A DNA stretch of 47,146 nucleotides from Rahnella perminowiae (lineage in GTDB: Bacteria > Pseudomonadota > Gammaproteobacteria > Enterobacterales > Enterobacteriaceae): contig NZ_JAFMOS010000638.1 in NCBI RefSeq assembly GCF_019049755.1, positions 1-47,146 on the forward strand. The letters run 5' to 3'. Every line of letters begins with the position of its first letter. The first letter of the stretch is position 1. The notes under the pieces are model-generated. The model did not search any database. It had not been told where the DNA came from and saw nothing but the letters and a program-made list of their open reading frames with translations. Shown piece after piece: positions 1 to 10,310 of this stretch. Both the position numbers and the translations under genes were made by a program.

Positions 1-336
1 CTTGGGGCTTCCGAAAAGTCAGCTCGTTAAAATTCGACATAAAAACAGATATTACAAAGGGTTATACATTATTTTAGATTTTATAGAACCGGTTTCAGAA
101 ACGAGCATATCGCAAATCCGCCGGTAAAACAGTCTGCTTGTGTTCAGTTCCATAAGCAAAATTGCATGTCGCCGATACAACATCAACAGGCTTCATTTGT
201 ATTCTGTGAAAAATCCTGCGATAAAGGCTTGATGTTTTGTATAGACAAAGACTAATCTACATCACAGTTTTTAATGAATGTTGTAACAGCCTTGCTTATA
301 TTTGTTATGTTGATTGCTACAGGATGTATTAGACTT
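1..336. other. Intergenic region upstream of arcZ; no gene seen
   Basis: No reading frame with a ribosome binding site and a recognisable product was found on either strand. The stretch is AT-rich and its right end holds the candidate arcZ promoter: TTGTTA at 302-307, 17 bases, then TGTATT at 325-330. In E. coli elbB lies on this side of arcB; no part of it is visible here. Confidence 0.5.
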
Positions 337-453
337 TAAAACTGAATTCCAAGACCTGCGAAAACCAAACCCTAAAAACTATCGTGGGTTACCTCTTTCC
401 CTGGTGTTGGCGCAGTATTCGCGCACCCCGGCCTCGGCTGGGGTTATTTTTTT
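337..453 (+). ncRNA. arcZ: Small regulatory RNA ArcZ
   Basis: ArcZ is an Hfq-dependent sRNA that activates rpoS translation and represses motility and other mRNAs; its expression is tied to the ArcA/ArcB oxygen response. What is seen: the 3' part at 397-430 matches the processed E. coli ArcZ as I remember it, including the seed CTGGTGTTGGCGC (401-413) and GCAGTATTCGCGCACCCCGG. It ends in a terminator hairpin (CCCCGGC/GCTGGGG type, 426-443) followed by a T-run at 447-454. The terminator overlaps the arcB 3' end on the opposite strand, as in E. coli. The 5' part is diverged, so the 5' end (about 337) is set only by a promoter-like sequence at 302-330 and the usual ~120-nt length. Sure of identity, unsure of the 5' end. 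Confidence 0.88.
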
Positions 454-2783
454 TCAGCGTTTGACGTCCAGTCACGCAATACTTTGATGTCATTGCGCCA
501 TTCAGCCTTCAGCTCATCAACCCATTCCTGAACATTATCCCACCAGGCAGGCAGCGTCGGGGTCTGGATCTGTTGTGCCAGTTGCTGTAAATGTTTCAGG
601 CCAACGGAACCGGCCGCCCCTTTGATTTTGTGGCCTTCCTCGGCAATCCCTTTCTGATCGCGCGCGGTCATGTTGGAATCCAGCACAGCCAGATAGCCCG
701 GCATCATTTTTTCAAACATATCCGCACTCTGATAAATCAGTTTCGCCCCGACCAGGTCGATGTACTGCTCGAGCATGGCGGTATCAAGCAACGATTCGCT
801 GTCTTTCATCACTACAGGCTCCTTTTCCAATACGCAAACGTCAGGCTGATGATCCCAGAACTGCTGAATCATCGTGGTCAGTGCGGAAACAGACAGCGGC
901 TTGCTCAGCACATCATCCATTCCCGCATCAAGATACTCTTTTTTGTCTTTCAGCACGTTTGCTGTCAGGGCAATCAGCGGCGGCAGAGATTGCCCGGCGT
1001 AATCGGTACGCAGCTTACGGGCGATATCCAGTCCGGTCATGTCCGGTAGCTGAATATCCAGCAGCACCAGATCGAATTCGTCGGGATCAAACATCTCCAG
1101 CGCATCATGGCCGTTCATCGCCACTTCAACGCTGTTGCCTAACTTCTCCAGCACCGAACGCGCCACAATCACGTTCAGCTCGATATCTTCGACCAGCAGC
1201 ACATGCAGCGCCGGTAACGGCATGTCTTCTTCGTCACCGGCCAGATCAGCCGGTGCATCCAGCATCGGTGCGCGGACAGTCAGCGTAAAGCAGGAACCCT
1301 GCCCCGGCACACTGCTGACGGTGATATCGCCGCCCATCGCCTGCGCCAGACGTTTTGACACCGCCAGTCCGATACCCGTACCGGTTGCCGGTTTACCGCC
1401 GTTGCGATCTTTTACCTGATAATACATGGCGAAGATTTTGTCCTGCTCATCCTGCGGGATCCCCAGACCGGAATCGCGCACAACAAAGCGCAGCATATCG
1501 TTCGGCTCATAATGCACGCTCAGTACAATCTGACCTTCGCGGGTAAATTTGACGGCGTTGCCAATCAGGTTCCATAAAATCTGGCGCAGACGCGTGCCGT
1601 CCGTCGTAATACTGCGCGGCAACGGCAGATCAGGCTCCATGATAAATTTCAGCCCTTTCGGCTGAGCCAGCAGGCCGGAAAGATTTTCAAGATCAGTCAG
1701 GAATTCGGTAAAATCGACCGGCTGGTTATCAAGCTGCACTTTGCGGCGTTCGATCTTATCCATTTCGATAATATCGTTGAAGATATTACCGAGGGTGATG
1801 GCGCTGACATGGATAGTTTTCAGGTAGCTGTGCTGTTCTTTATCCAGTTCAGTATCGAGCAGTATGCGGCTTAGCCCGACGATGCCATTAAGCGGTGTAC
1901 GCAGCTCGTGGCTGATCGTTGAGATAAAGGTGGTCTTCTCACGGCTGGCATTCTCTAACGCGTCCTGATAGCGCTTACGCTCGGTAATATCGCGTCCGAA
2001 GCCCATCAGCCCGTGCCGCTTGCCGATACGGTCATAAAACGGCACTTTGCGCAATTCAAAGCAGGCTTTACGTCCGTCCGGATAGACCAGCCATTGTTCG
2101 TAAGTCAGGGAAACATTGTGACGAAAAACCTTCTCGTCAGTCTCAACCACTTTCTCGGCGATATCCGGCGTGTAAACATCGTTAGGCGTCAGGCCGATCA
2201 ATTGCTTCTCACTTTTGCCGGTCAGCAGTTCCATCGCACGGTTACAGCCGGAGAATTCTTTGTCTTCGTTACGGTAATACACCAGGTCCGGCGAGGCATC
2301 GAGGAAAGAGCGTAATAATGCAGATTGCTGACTCAGTTCGATTTGCGCCTGTTCGCGGTGCTGCATTTCAAGTTTCAGCTTATCGACCACCGCCAGACGT
2401 GCTTCTTCCGCTTTCACACGGTCGGCGATTTCCTGATTCAGCTGGGTGATATTATCTTTGAGTTGCTGATTCAGTTCGAGGTCTCGGTGGCGCATTTCCT
2501 CCAGTTTATCGACCAGACGCGCTAAACGCTGACGTGACTCTTCAAGCTGTTCAACCACCACCGACAGGAAATAAACCGCCCAGGGCGTAATCAGCAAACC
2601 AAAGAAGATGGAACGAACGACGTCGATACTCTCAACCTGCCCGCGCAGGAGCATAGTGACCGCCATCTGGACAATCATTGCCAGCACCACCAGCGCAGAT
2701 GCCAGCAACAGTGAAAATCTCACCAGCCCCAGCTTGACCATCAGATCGACATAATACTGCGCTAAAACCCGGATTTGCTTCAT
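444..2783 (-). CDS. arcB: Aerobic respiration control hybrid sensor kinase ArcB
   Basis: Inner-membrane tripartite histidine kinase that senses quinone redox state and phosphorylates ArcA (and RssB) under low oxygen. The 779 residues match the usual 778. Two membrane segments lie near residues 22-45 and 58-78, then a coiled coil (about 79-150), a PAS domain (about 153-270) with both redox cysteines C180 and C241, the HisKA motif with H292, the ATPase (N409, DSGLG, GTGIGLA), a receiver domain with D576 in LLDIQLP, and an HPt domain with H718 in EEGHKIKGAAG. All phosphorelay residues are present. Start chosen at the ATG with GGGAA five bases upstream. The stop codon sits inside the ArcZ terminator of the opposite strand. 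E. coli has yhcC just upstream of arcB; it is absent here. Confidence 0.97.
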   Translation of the reverse strand: MKQIRVLAQYYVDLMVKLGLVRFSLLLASALVVLAMIVQMAVTMLLRGQVESIDVVRSIFFGLLITPWAVYFLSVVVEQLEESRQRLARLVDKLEEMRHRDLELNQQLKDNITQLNQEIADRVKAEEARLAVVDKLKLEMQHREQAQIELSQQSALLRSFLDASPDLVYYRNEDKEFSGCNRAMELLTGKSEKQLIGLTPNDVYTPDIAEKVVETDEKVFRHNVSLTYEQWLVYPDGRKACFELRKVPFYDRIGKRHGLMGFGRDITERKRYQDALENASREKTTFISTISHELRTPLNGIVGLSRILLDTELDKEQHSYLKTIHVSAITLGNIFNDIIEMDKIERRKVQLDNQPVDFTEFLTDLENLSGLLAQPKGLKFIMEPDLPLPRSITTDGTRLRQILWNLIGNAVKFTREGQIVLSVHYEPNDMLRFVVRDSGLGIPQDEQDKIFAMYYQVKDRNGGKPATGTGIGLAVSKRLAQAMGGDITVSSVPGQGSCFTLTVRAPMLDAPADLAGDEEDMPLPALHVLLVEDIELNVIVARSVLEKLGNSVEVAMNGHDALEMFDPDEFDLVLLDIQLPDMTGLDIARKLRTDYAGQSLPPLIALTANVLKDKKEYLDAGMDDVLSKPLSVSALTTMIQQFWDHQPDVCVLEKEPVVMKDSESLLDTAMLEQYIDLVGAKLIYQSADMFEKMMPGYLAVLDSNMTARDQKGIAEEGHKIKGAAGSVGLKHLQQLAQQIQTPTLPAWWDNVQEWVDELKAEWRNDIKVLRDWTSNAEKK

Positions 2784-3257
2784 AACGTTTCCCTTAAAAC
2801 GAAGTCCTCTGAATCATACCGCAAAACCTCCCCGGCGTGATGGCAGGGCATAAATTGAACGTGAAGTTTGCGAGATGCACCTTGCAGGGGCTTGTCATGG
2901 TGCAATGCAGGTAAGCGGGGCAGAGTATTGACTATTATCTGCGGTGATATTATTAATATCGGCCGGCTTTATCAGGCCGCAAACATCGCCAACTGCCGTC
3001 CGGCTAACATTTTTTCCTTTTATCCGCCGAATATCTTTCCTGCCGGCGTATTTCGCACAGGCATAACTATTCATTATTACTGCAAATAAAGTCACTCCTG
3101 GCAGTATGAATAATTCTTATTACAAACCCGCCACTAACACATTATTACTGTCAGGTTAAAAACAGTGACAAACCGCATGTGCACAGCATTTTCCAGTATA
3201 AAATACTGGTAATTACGCCCCTGCCAGCATGGTGCGGAGATCTTACGCTTTCCCCAT
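2784..3257. other. arcB-gltB divergent intergenic region, no gene; contains dyads
   Basis: No credible gene; frames here lack ribosome binding sites and similarity. Two exact dyads stand out: GATATTA-T-TAATATC at 2946-2960 and CCAGTAT-AAA-ATACTGG at 3193-3209. Both look like possible protein-binding sites, but I cannot assign a regulator. The arcB promoter must lie within the first part (reading leftward); no strong hexamers were found. Confidence 0.45.
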
Positions 3258-3273
3258 AGTGAGTCAGCTCACA
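3258..3273. promoter_or_regulatory. Candidate CRP site far upstream of gltB
   Basis: AGTGA-GTCAGC-TCACA matches the TGTGA-N6-TCACA consensus at 9 of 10 positions. Its centre is about 155 bases before the predicted gltB start point. In E. coli, gltBDF is known to integrate Lrp, IHF, CRP and ArgR inputs, so a distant CRP site fits. Occupancy is inferred. Confidence 0.55.
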
Positions 3274-3331
3274 CTTTACGGGCATGACCCTATCGAAAAT
3301 ACGCCAATAAAAACACCATAAATTAAATATA

Positions 3332-3344
3332 TTTCAATAAGTTA
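3332..3344 (+). promoter_or_regulatory. Candidate IHF site upstream of gltB
   Basis: TTTCAATAAGTTA fits the IHF consensus WATCAANNNNTTR with one mismatch and lies in a very AT-rich tract (about 3300-3375), where IHF and Lrp act in the E. coli gltBDF promoter. The consensus is loose, so this is only a candidate. Confidence 0.4.
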
Positions 3345-3384
3345 AATCGCTTTATATCACTTTTAATATAACTTAAATCGCCAT

Positions 3385-3413
3385 TTGACCTGTCTGTGCT
3401 TTCTCGCTAAGTT
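3385..3413 (+). promoter_or_regulatory. gltBD promoter
   Basis: A sigma-70 type pair is visible: TTGACC (3385-3390), a 17-base spacer, TAAGTT (3408-3413). Transcription would start near 3420, downstream of the AT-rich control region and about 235 bases before the gltB start codon. Confidence 0.6.
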
Positions 3414-3419
3414 GGGAGT

Positions 3420-3654
3420 CCGCTGGAAGCAATCTCGACGGGTGAGCAACTCGTCATATTTATGCAGTAATTGAAGACTCCCTCATTAAAACAAGTCAAC
3501 CACCACTTGTGAGAACCATCACGAGAGGACTTTGACGGAGATGTCCGGGCAATCAACGCACCGCAAGAGTGCGCGAAATTGCGGATAAACCTCTGTGTAT
3601 AAGCCCGCTCGCGATTGGTGTGAGAGTCTCGCAGAGCCTGGGGAGGTTCACGTA
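3420..3654 (+). promoter_or_regulatory. Long untranslated leader of gltB
   Basis: About 235 bases between the predicted start point and the gltB ATG. Visible structure includes a CGCAC/GTGCG hairpin (3557-3573). The reading frame of gltB stays open upstream to 3595, but no ribosome binding site precedes that ATG, and the upstream residues are not part of the processed enzyme family. Whether the leader regulates is unknown. Confidence 0.4.
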
Positions 3655-6600
3655 ATGTTGTACGATAAATCCCAAGAGAGGGACAACTGTGGTTTCGGCC
3701 TGATCGCCCATATAGAAGGCGAACCTAGCCATAAGGTCGTGCGTACTGCGATCCACGCACTGGCCCGTATGCAACACCGTGGTGCGATCCTTGCTGACGG
3801 CAAGACCGGCGACGGCTGTGGCCTTCATTTACAGAAACCTGACCGCTTCTTCCGCATGATTGCCGAAGAACGTGGCTGGCGTCTGGCGAAAAACTATGCC
3901 GTTGGCATGCTGTTCCTCAGCAAAGATGAAAAAGAAGCGGAGGCAAGCCGCCGCATTGTTGAAGAAGAGTTGCAAAACGAGACGCTGTCCGTGGTGGGCT
4001 GGCGTGACGTTCCGACTAATCCGGACGTACTTGGTGAAATCGCGCTTTCCTCCCTGCCCCGCATCGAACAAATTTTTGTCAACGCGCCCGCCGGCTGGCG
4101 TCCGCGTGACATGGAGCGTCGCCTGTATATGGCGCGCCGCCGCATTGAGAAACGCATTCAGGATAAAGACTTCTATGTCTGCAGTTTCTCCAACGTGGTC
4201 ACGATCTATAAAGGCCTGTGTATGCCGGCGGATCTGCCACGCTTCTATTTAGATCTGGCCGACCTGCGCCTGGAATCGGCCATCTGCCTGTTCCATCAGC
4301 GTTTCTCGACCAACACCGTACCGCGCTGGCAGCTGGCTCAGCCTTTCCGCTATCTGGCGCACAACGGTGAAATCAACACCATCACCGGTAACCGCCAGTG
4401 GGCACGTGCCCGTGCGTATAAATTCAAAACGCCGCTGATCCCTGATCTGCAAGATGCTTCACCTTTCGTGAATGAAACCGGTTCGGATTCCAGCTCGCTG
4501 GATAATATGCTCGAACTGTTTCTGGCAGGCGGGATGGATTTGCTGCGCGCCATGCGCTTGCTGGTACCGCCAGCCTGGCAACAAAACCCGGACATGGACG
4601 ACGACCTGCGCGCGTTCTTCGATTTTAACTCCATGCACATGGAGCCGTGGGACGGTCCTGCCGGCATCGTAATGTCAGATGGTCGTTATGCCGCCTGTAA
4701 CCTTGACCGTAACGGGCTGCGCCCTGCGCGCTATGTCATCACCAAAGACAAGCTGATCACCTGTGCCTCTGAAGTTGGCATCTGGGATTACCAGCCTGAT
4801 GAAGTGGTCGAAAAAGGCCGCGTCGGACCGGGCGAGCTGATGGTGATCGACACCCGCAGTGGCAAAATTCATCACTCCGCTGAAACCGATAACGACCTGA
4901 AAGGCCGTCACCCTTACAAACAATGGATGGAGAAAAACGTCCAGCGTCTGGTGCCGTTCGAAGACCTGCCGGAAGATCAGGTGGGCAGCCGCGAGCTGGA
5001 AGATTCGTTACTCGAAACCTTCCAGAAGCAGTTCGGCTACAGCAGTGAAGAACTCGATCAGATCATCCGCGTGCTGGGTGAAAACGGTCAGGAAGCCGTC
5101 GGTTCCATGGGCGATGATACGCCATTTGCCGTGCTCTCCAGCCGTCCGCGTATCGTGTATGACTACTTCCGCCAGCAGTTTGCGCAGGTCACCAACCCGC
5201 CAATCGATCCGCTGCGTGAAGCCCACGTGATGTCTCTGGCGACCAGCATTGGCCGTGAGATGAATGTGTTCTGCGAAGCCGAAGGTCAGGCTCACCGCCT
5301 GAGCTTCAAATCGCCAATCCTGCTGTGGTCTGACTTTAAACAGCTGACCACGCTCGACAGCAAGCATTATCGCGCTGAAACACTGGATATCACGTACGAT
5401 CCGACCGAACAAAATATGGAGCAGTTCGTCCAGAAACTCTGTGACGAAGGCGAACAGAAAGTGCGTAACGGCGCGGTTCTGCTGGTGCTGTCTGACCGCA
5501 ACATCGCCCCGAACCGTCTGCCGCTGCCTGCGCCAATGGCCGTCGGTGCGCTACAGTTGCGTCTGGTTGAGAAAAGCCTGCGCTGCGATGCCAACATCAT
5601 TGTTGAAACGGCCAGCGCCCGTGACCCGCACCATTTCGCCGTGCTGATTGGTTTCGGTGCCACAGCGGTTTATCCGTATCTGGCCTACGAAACGCTGGCA
5701 AAACTGGTTGACTCGCAGGTCATCGAGAAGAAATACCGTGAAGTGATGCTGAATTACCGTAACGGCATCAATAAAGGCCTGTACAAGATCATGTCCAAAA
5801 TGGGCATCTCAACCGTTGCCTCTTACCGTTGCTCTAAACTGTTTGAAGCGGTCGGTCTGGCGAAAGATCTGTGCAACACCTGCTTCAACGGCGTCGTCAG
5901 CCGTATCGGCGGTGCCGGTTACAGCGACTTCGAACAGGACTTGCTGAACCTGTCCAAACGCGCATGGCTGAAACGCAAAACGTTGGATCAGGGCGGTCTG
6001 CTGAAGTTTGTCCACGGTGGCGAATACCATTCCTATAACCCGGACGTGGTCACTACCCTGCAAACTGCCGTCAACAGCGGTGATTACGACGATTATAAGA
6101 AATACGCCAAACTGGTTAACGAACGTCCGGTGGCCACGCTGCGCGACTTGCTGAAAGTCACGCCTAAAGGCCAGCCGATCCCTGTTGATCAGGTTGAACC
6201 GGCGGAAGGTTTATTTACCCGTTTCGATACGGCTGCAATGTCTATCGGCGCACTGAGCCCGGAAGCGCATGAATCTCTGGCCGAGGCGATGAACAGCATC
6301 GGCGGACGTTCTAACTCCGGGGAAGGCGGCGAAGATCCGGCGCGTTACGGTACCAATAAAGTGTCCCGTATCAAGCAAGTTGCATCAGGTCGTTTCGGGG
6401 TAACACCGGCGTATCTGGTGAATGCCGATGTTATTCAGATCAAAGTGGCGCAGGGTGCAAAACCAGGCGAAGGCGGCCAGTTGCCGGGGGACAAAGTGAC
6501 GCCGTACATCGCGAAACTGCGTTATTCCGTGCCGGGCGTAACCCTGATTTCTCCACCGCCGCATCACGATATTTATTCCATTGAAGATCTGGCGCAGCTG

Positions 6601-8112
6601 ATTTTCGACCTGAAACAGGTCAACCCGAAAGCAATGATTTCGGTGAAGCTGGTTTCTGAACCGGGCGTCGGCACTATCGCCGTCGGCGTGGCAAAAGCCT
6701 ACGCCGATCTCATCACGATCGCTGGCTACGATGGCGGCACCGGCGCAAGCCCGCTGTCTTCCGTGAAATACGCCGGCTGTCCGTGGGAACTGGGGCTGGT
6801 GGAAACACAACAGGCGCTGGTGGCGAACGGGCTGCGTCACAAAATTCGTCTGCAAGTGGATGGCGGCCTGAAAACCGGCCTCGACATCATCAAGGCAGCG
6901 ATTTTGGGGGCAGAAAGCTTTGGTTTCGGGACCGGCCCGATGGTGGCGCTGGGTTGTAAATACCTGCGTATTTGCCACCTGAACAACTGTGCAACGGGCG
7001 TGGCAACTCAGGATGAAAAACTGCGTCGCAACCATTATCACGGTCTGCCGGAACGTGTGACGAACTACTTCAGGTTCATCACGCAGGAAACCCGTGAAAT
7101 CATGGCCGAACTGGGCATCAGCCAACTGGTGGACCTGATTGGCCGTACCGACCTGCTGACCGAGCTGGACGGCTTCACCGCCAAGCAAAACAATCTCGAC
7201 CTTTCTGCGATACTGGCAACGGCCACACCGCATGAAGGTAAATCTGTGTACTGCACAGAAAGCAACCCGGCGTTCGATAAGGGTCAGCTGAATAAAGACA
7301 TTCTGGAACAGGCATCACCCCATATCGATTCGAAGCAGAGCAAAGCGTTCTACTTTGATATCCGCAACACTGACCGTTCAGTGGGTGCCATGTTGTCCGG
7401 GGCGATTGCGGAGAAACACGGTGATCAGGGTATGGCGGCTGATCCGGTGCGCATTAACTTCAATGGCACCGCGGGCCAGAGTTTCGGCGTCTGGAACGCT
7501 GGCGGCGTAGATTTAATGCTGACCGGCGATGCAAACGACTATGTGGGCAAAGGCATGGCCGGTGGCCGTATTGCCATTCGTCCGCCAATCGGTTCTGCAT
7601 TCCGCAGCCACGAAGCCAGCATCATCGGCAACACCTGTTTGTATGGTGCAACCGGTGGCAAAATGTTTGCGGCAGGCCGTGCGGGTGAGCGTTTCGCTGT
7701 CCGTAACTCCGGTGCTATCACTGTGGTAGAAGGCATCGGTGATAACGGCTGTGAATATATGACCGGTGGTATTGTGTGTGTCCTCGGCCGTACCGGCGTC
7801 AACTTCGGCGCAGGCATGACCGGTGGTTTCGCTTATGTCCTTGATGAAGATGGCGAATTCCGCAAACGTGTTAACCCGGAACTGGTTGAAGTGCTGGAAG
7901 TGGCCGATCTGGCTATCCATGAAGAGCATCTGCGCGGTTTGATCATCGAACACGTACAGTTGACCGCATCGACCCGTGGTGAAGAGATTTTGGCGAACTG
8001 GCCGGAGTGGGCGCCTAAATTTGCCCTGGTAAAACCGAAGTCCAGTGATGTCAAAGCATTGTTGGGTCACCGTAGTCGTTCCGCAGCTGAGCTGCGGGTA
8101 CAAGCGCAGTAA
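3655..8112 (+). CDS. gltB: Glutamate synthase (NADPH) large subunit
   Basis: The large subunit of GOGAT converts glutamine plus 2-oxoglutarate to two glutamates with GltD supplying NADPH electrons; it is the main ammonia-assimilation route with glutamine synthetase. From the chosen ATG it has 1485 residues (E. coli about 1486). The short propeptide MLYDKSQERDN precedes C12, the N-terminal nucleophile of the class II glutaminase domain (about 12-420). Then follow the central domain, the FMN/synthase domain with the iron-sulfur cysteines in CKYLRICHLNNC, and the C-terminal GXGXG beta-helix. The start at 3655 was chosen because GGGAGG lies eight bases upstream and the propeptide matches; an ATG 60 bases earlier has no such site. 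First gene of gltBD, nine bases before gltD. Confidence 0.98.
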   Translation: MLYDKSQERDNCGFGLIAHIEGEPSHKVVRTAIHALARMQHRGAILADGKTGDGCGLHLQKPDRFFRMIAEERGWRLAKNYAVGMLFLSKDEKEAEASRRIVEEELQNETLSVVGWRDVPTNPDVLGEIALSSLPRIEQIFVNAPAGWRPRDMERRLYMARRRIEKRIQDKDFYVCSFSNVVTIYKGLCMPADLPRFYLDLADLRLESAICLFHQRFSTNTVPRWQLAQPFRYLAHNGEINTITGNRQWARARAYKFKTPLIPDLQDASPFVNETGSDSSSLDNMLELFLAGGMDLLRAMRLLVPPAWQQNPDMDDDLRAFFDFNSMHMEPWDGPAGIVMSDGRYAACNLDRNGLRPARYVITKDKLITCASEVGIWDYQPDEVVEKGRVGPGELMVIDTRSGKIHHSAETDNDLKGRHPYKQWMEKNVQRLVPFEDLPEDQVGSRELEDSLLETFQKQFGYSSEELDQIIRVLGENGQEAVGSMGDDTPFAVLSSRPRIVYDYFRQQFAQVTNPPIDPLREAHVMSLATSIGREMNVFCEAEGQAHRLSFKSPILLWSDFKQLTTLDSKHYRAETLDITYDPTEQNMEQFVQKLCDEGEQKVRNGAVLLVLSDRNIAPNRLPLPAPMAVGALQLRLVEKSLRCDANIIVETASARDPHHFAVLIGFGATAVYPYLAYETLAKLVDSQVIEKKYREVMLNYRNGINKGLYKIMSKMGISTVASYRCSKLFEAVGLAKDLCNTCFNGVVSRIGGAGYSDFEQDLLNLSKRAWLKRKTLDQGGLLKFVHGGEYHSYNPDVVTTLQTAVNSGDYDDYKKYAKLVNERPVATLRDLLKVTPKGQPIPVDQVEPAEGLFTRFDTAAMSIGALSPEAHESLAEAMNSIGGRSNSGEGGEDPARYGTNKVSRIKQVASGRFGVTPAYLVNADVIQIKVAQGAKPGEGGQLPGDKVTPYIAKLRYSVPGVTLISPPPHHDIYSIEDLAQLIFDLKQVNPKAMISVKLVSEPGVGTIAVGVAKAYADLITIAGYDGGTGASPLSSVKYAGCPWELGLVETQQALVANGLRHKIRLQVDGGLKTGLDIIKAAILGAESFGFGTGPMVALGCKYLRICHLNNCATGVATQDEKLRRNHYHGLPERVTNYFRFITQETREIMAELGISQLVDLIGRTDLLTELDGFTAKQNNLDLSAILATATPHEGKSVYCTESNPAFDKGQLNKDILEQASPHIDSKQSKAFYFDIRNTDRSVGAMLSGAIAEKHGDQGMAADPVRINFNGTAGQSFGVWNAGGVDLMLTGDANDYVGKGMAGGRIAIRPPIGSAFRSHEASIIGNTCLYGATGGKMFAAGRAGERFAVRNSGAITVVEGIGDNGCEYMTGGIVCVLGRTGVNFGAGMTGGFAYVLDEDGEFRKRVNPELVEVLEVADLAIHEEHLRGLIIEHVQLTASTRGEEILANWPEWAPKFALVKPKSSDVKALLGHRSRSAAELRVQAQ

Positions 8113-9540
<1,428 letters not shown>

Positions 9541-9553
9541 TCCATCGCCTCAT

Positions 9554-9590
9554 AAAAAGGTCTGCTAACAATGGTTGGCAGACCTTTTTT
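9554..9590 (+). terminator. Intrinsic terminator of gltBD
   Basis: AAAAGGTCTGC pairs with GGCAGACCTTTT around a 12-base loop and ends in a T-run, 14 bases after the gltD stop. From here to 9755 nothing recognisable was seen. Confidence 0.9.
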
Positions 9591-9755
9591 ACGCATAACT
9601 CAAAAGAATTCCTCATGACATCCCCCTTTTCTGCCGGTTATTCGTCGAATATCCTCATAGCGTCAGGCTCAGCTTCGGTTCAAGCGAATAACGTGTTCAA
9701 TGATGACACAGCAAATCTGCACTGCCGGAAGGAGAAGTCAGCGGACTGAAGGCAA

Positions 9756-9787
9756 TAAAAAACCCCGCGTAACAACGCAGGGTTTAA
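9756..9787 (-). terminator. Intrinsic terminator of sspAB
   Basis: Read on the minus strand: AACCCTGCGT-TGTT-ACGCGGGGTT followed by TTTTATT, 26 bases after the sspB stop. Confidence 0.88.
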
Positions 9788-9812
9788 GCACGGAACCGGA
9801 GTGAGTGGGTTG

Positions 9813-10307
9813 TTACTTCACTACGCGCAGTGCCGGACGACCACCGCGTGGCGGCGTTGGCGGCTCATCGTTCGGATCTTCTTCAGCCACATCGGGCAAA
9901 TCGCCATCAATGACTGACATCGTCGGTTCTGCCGGCTCATCAGCGCTCAGATCACCCTCAAAGGCACCTTCGGCTTCATAAGCTGGTTCCGGTTCGAACA
10001 TGGTACCGGCACCGTTTTCGCGGGCATAAATCGCCAGAACAGCGGCAATTGGTACAAACACGTTACGCGGTACGCCACCAAAACGGGCATTAAAGCGTAC
10101 GTCATCGTTACCCAGTTCGAGATTGCCGACAGCACGCGGCGCAACGTTCAGGACAATTTGTCCGTCACGCGCAAACTCCATCGGCACCATCACGCCTGGC
10201 ATCGTTACGTCAACCACCAGATGCGGGGTTAACTGGTTGTCGAGCAACCAGTCATAAAAAGCCCGCAGCAGATAGGGGCGACGCGGAGACATGTCGGTCA
10301 TCTCCAT
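9813..10307 (-). CDS. sspB: ClpXP protease specificity-enhancing factor SspB
   Basis: Cytoplasmic adaptor that binds the SsrA tag of trans-translation products (and RseA) and tethers them to ClpX. Of 164 residues, about 1-110 form the conserved substrate-binding domain (RRPYLLRAFYDWLLDNQLTPH, then RFNARFGGVPR). A long acidic, proline-rich linker follows, ending in the ClpX-binding tail GGRPALRVVK, identical to the E. coli tail as remembered. Start at 10307 follows the sspA stop by three bases, with GAGG within the sspA end as ribosome binding site, so translation is probably coupled. The linker sequence differs from E. coli, as is normal for this region. Confidence 0.97.
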   Translation of the reverse strand: MEMTDMSPRRPYLLRAFYDWLLDNQLTPHLVVDVTMPGVMVPMEFARDGQIVLNVAPRAVGNLELGNDDVRFNARFGGVPRNVFVPIAAVLAIYARENGAGTMFEPEPAYEAEGAFEGDLSADEPAEPTMSVIDGDLPDVAEEDPNDEPPTPPRGGRPALRVVK

Positions 10308-10310
10308 ACC

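Noticed and set aside
2868-3095. Short frames on both strands between arcB and gltB
   Set aside because: No ribosome binding sites or recognisable products; the low-complexity AT-rich context suggests regulatory DNA.
6385-7233. 282-codon open frame antisense to gltB
   Set aside because: Long antisense frames are common in high-codon-bias genes; it has no start signal or recognisable domain.
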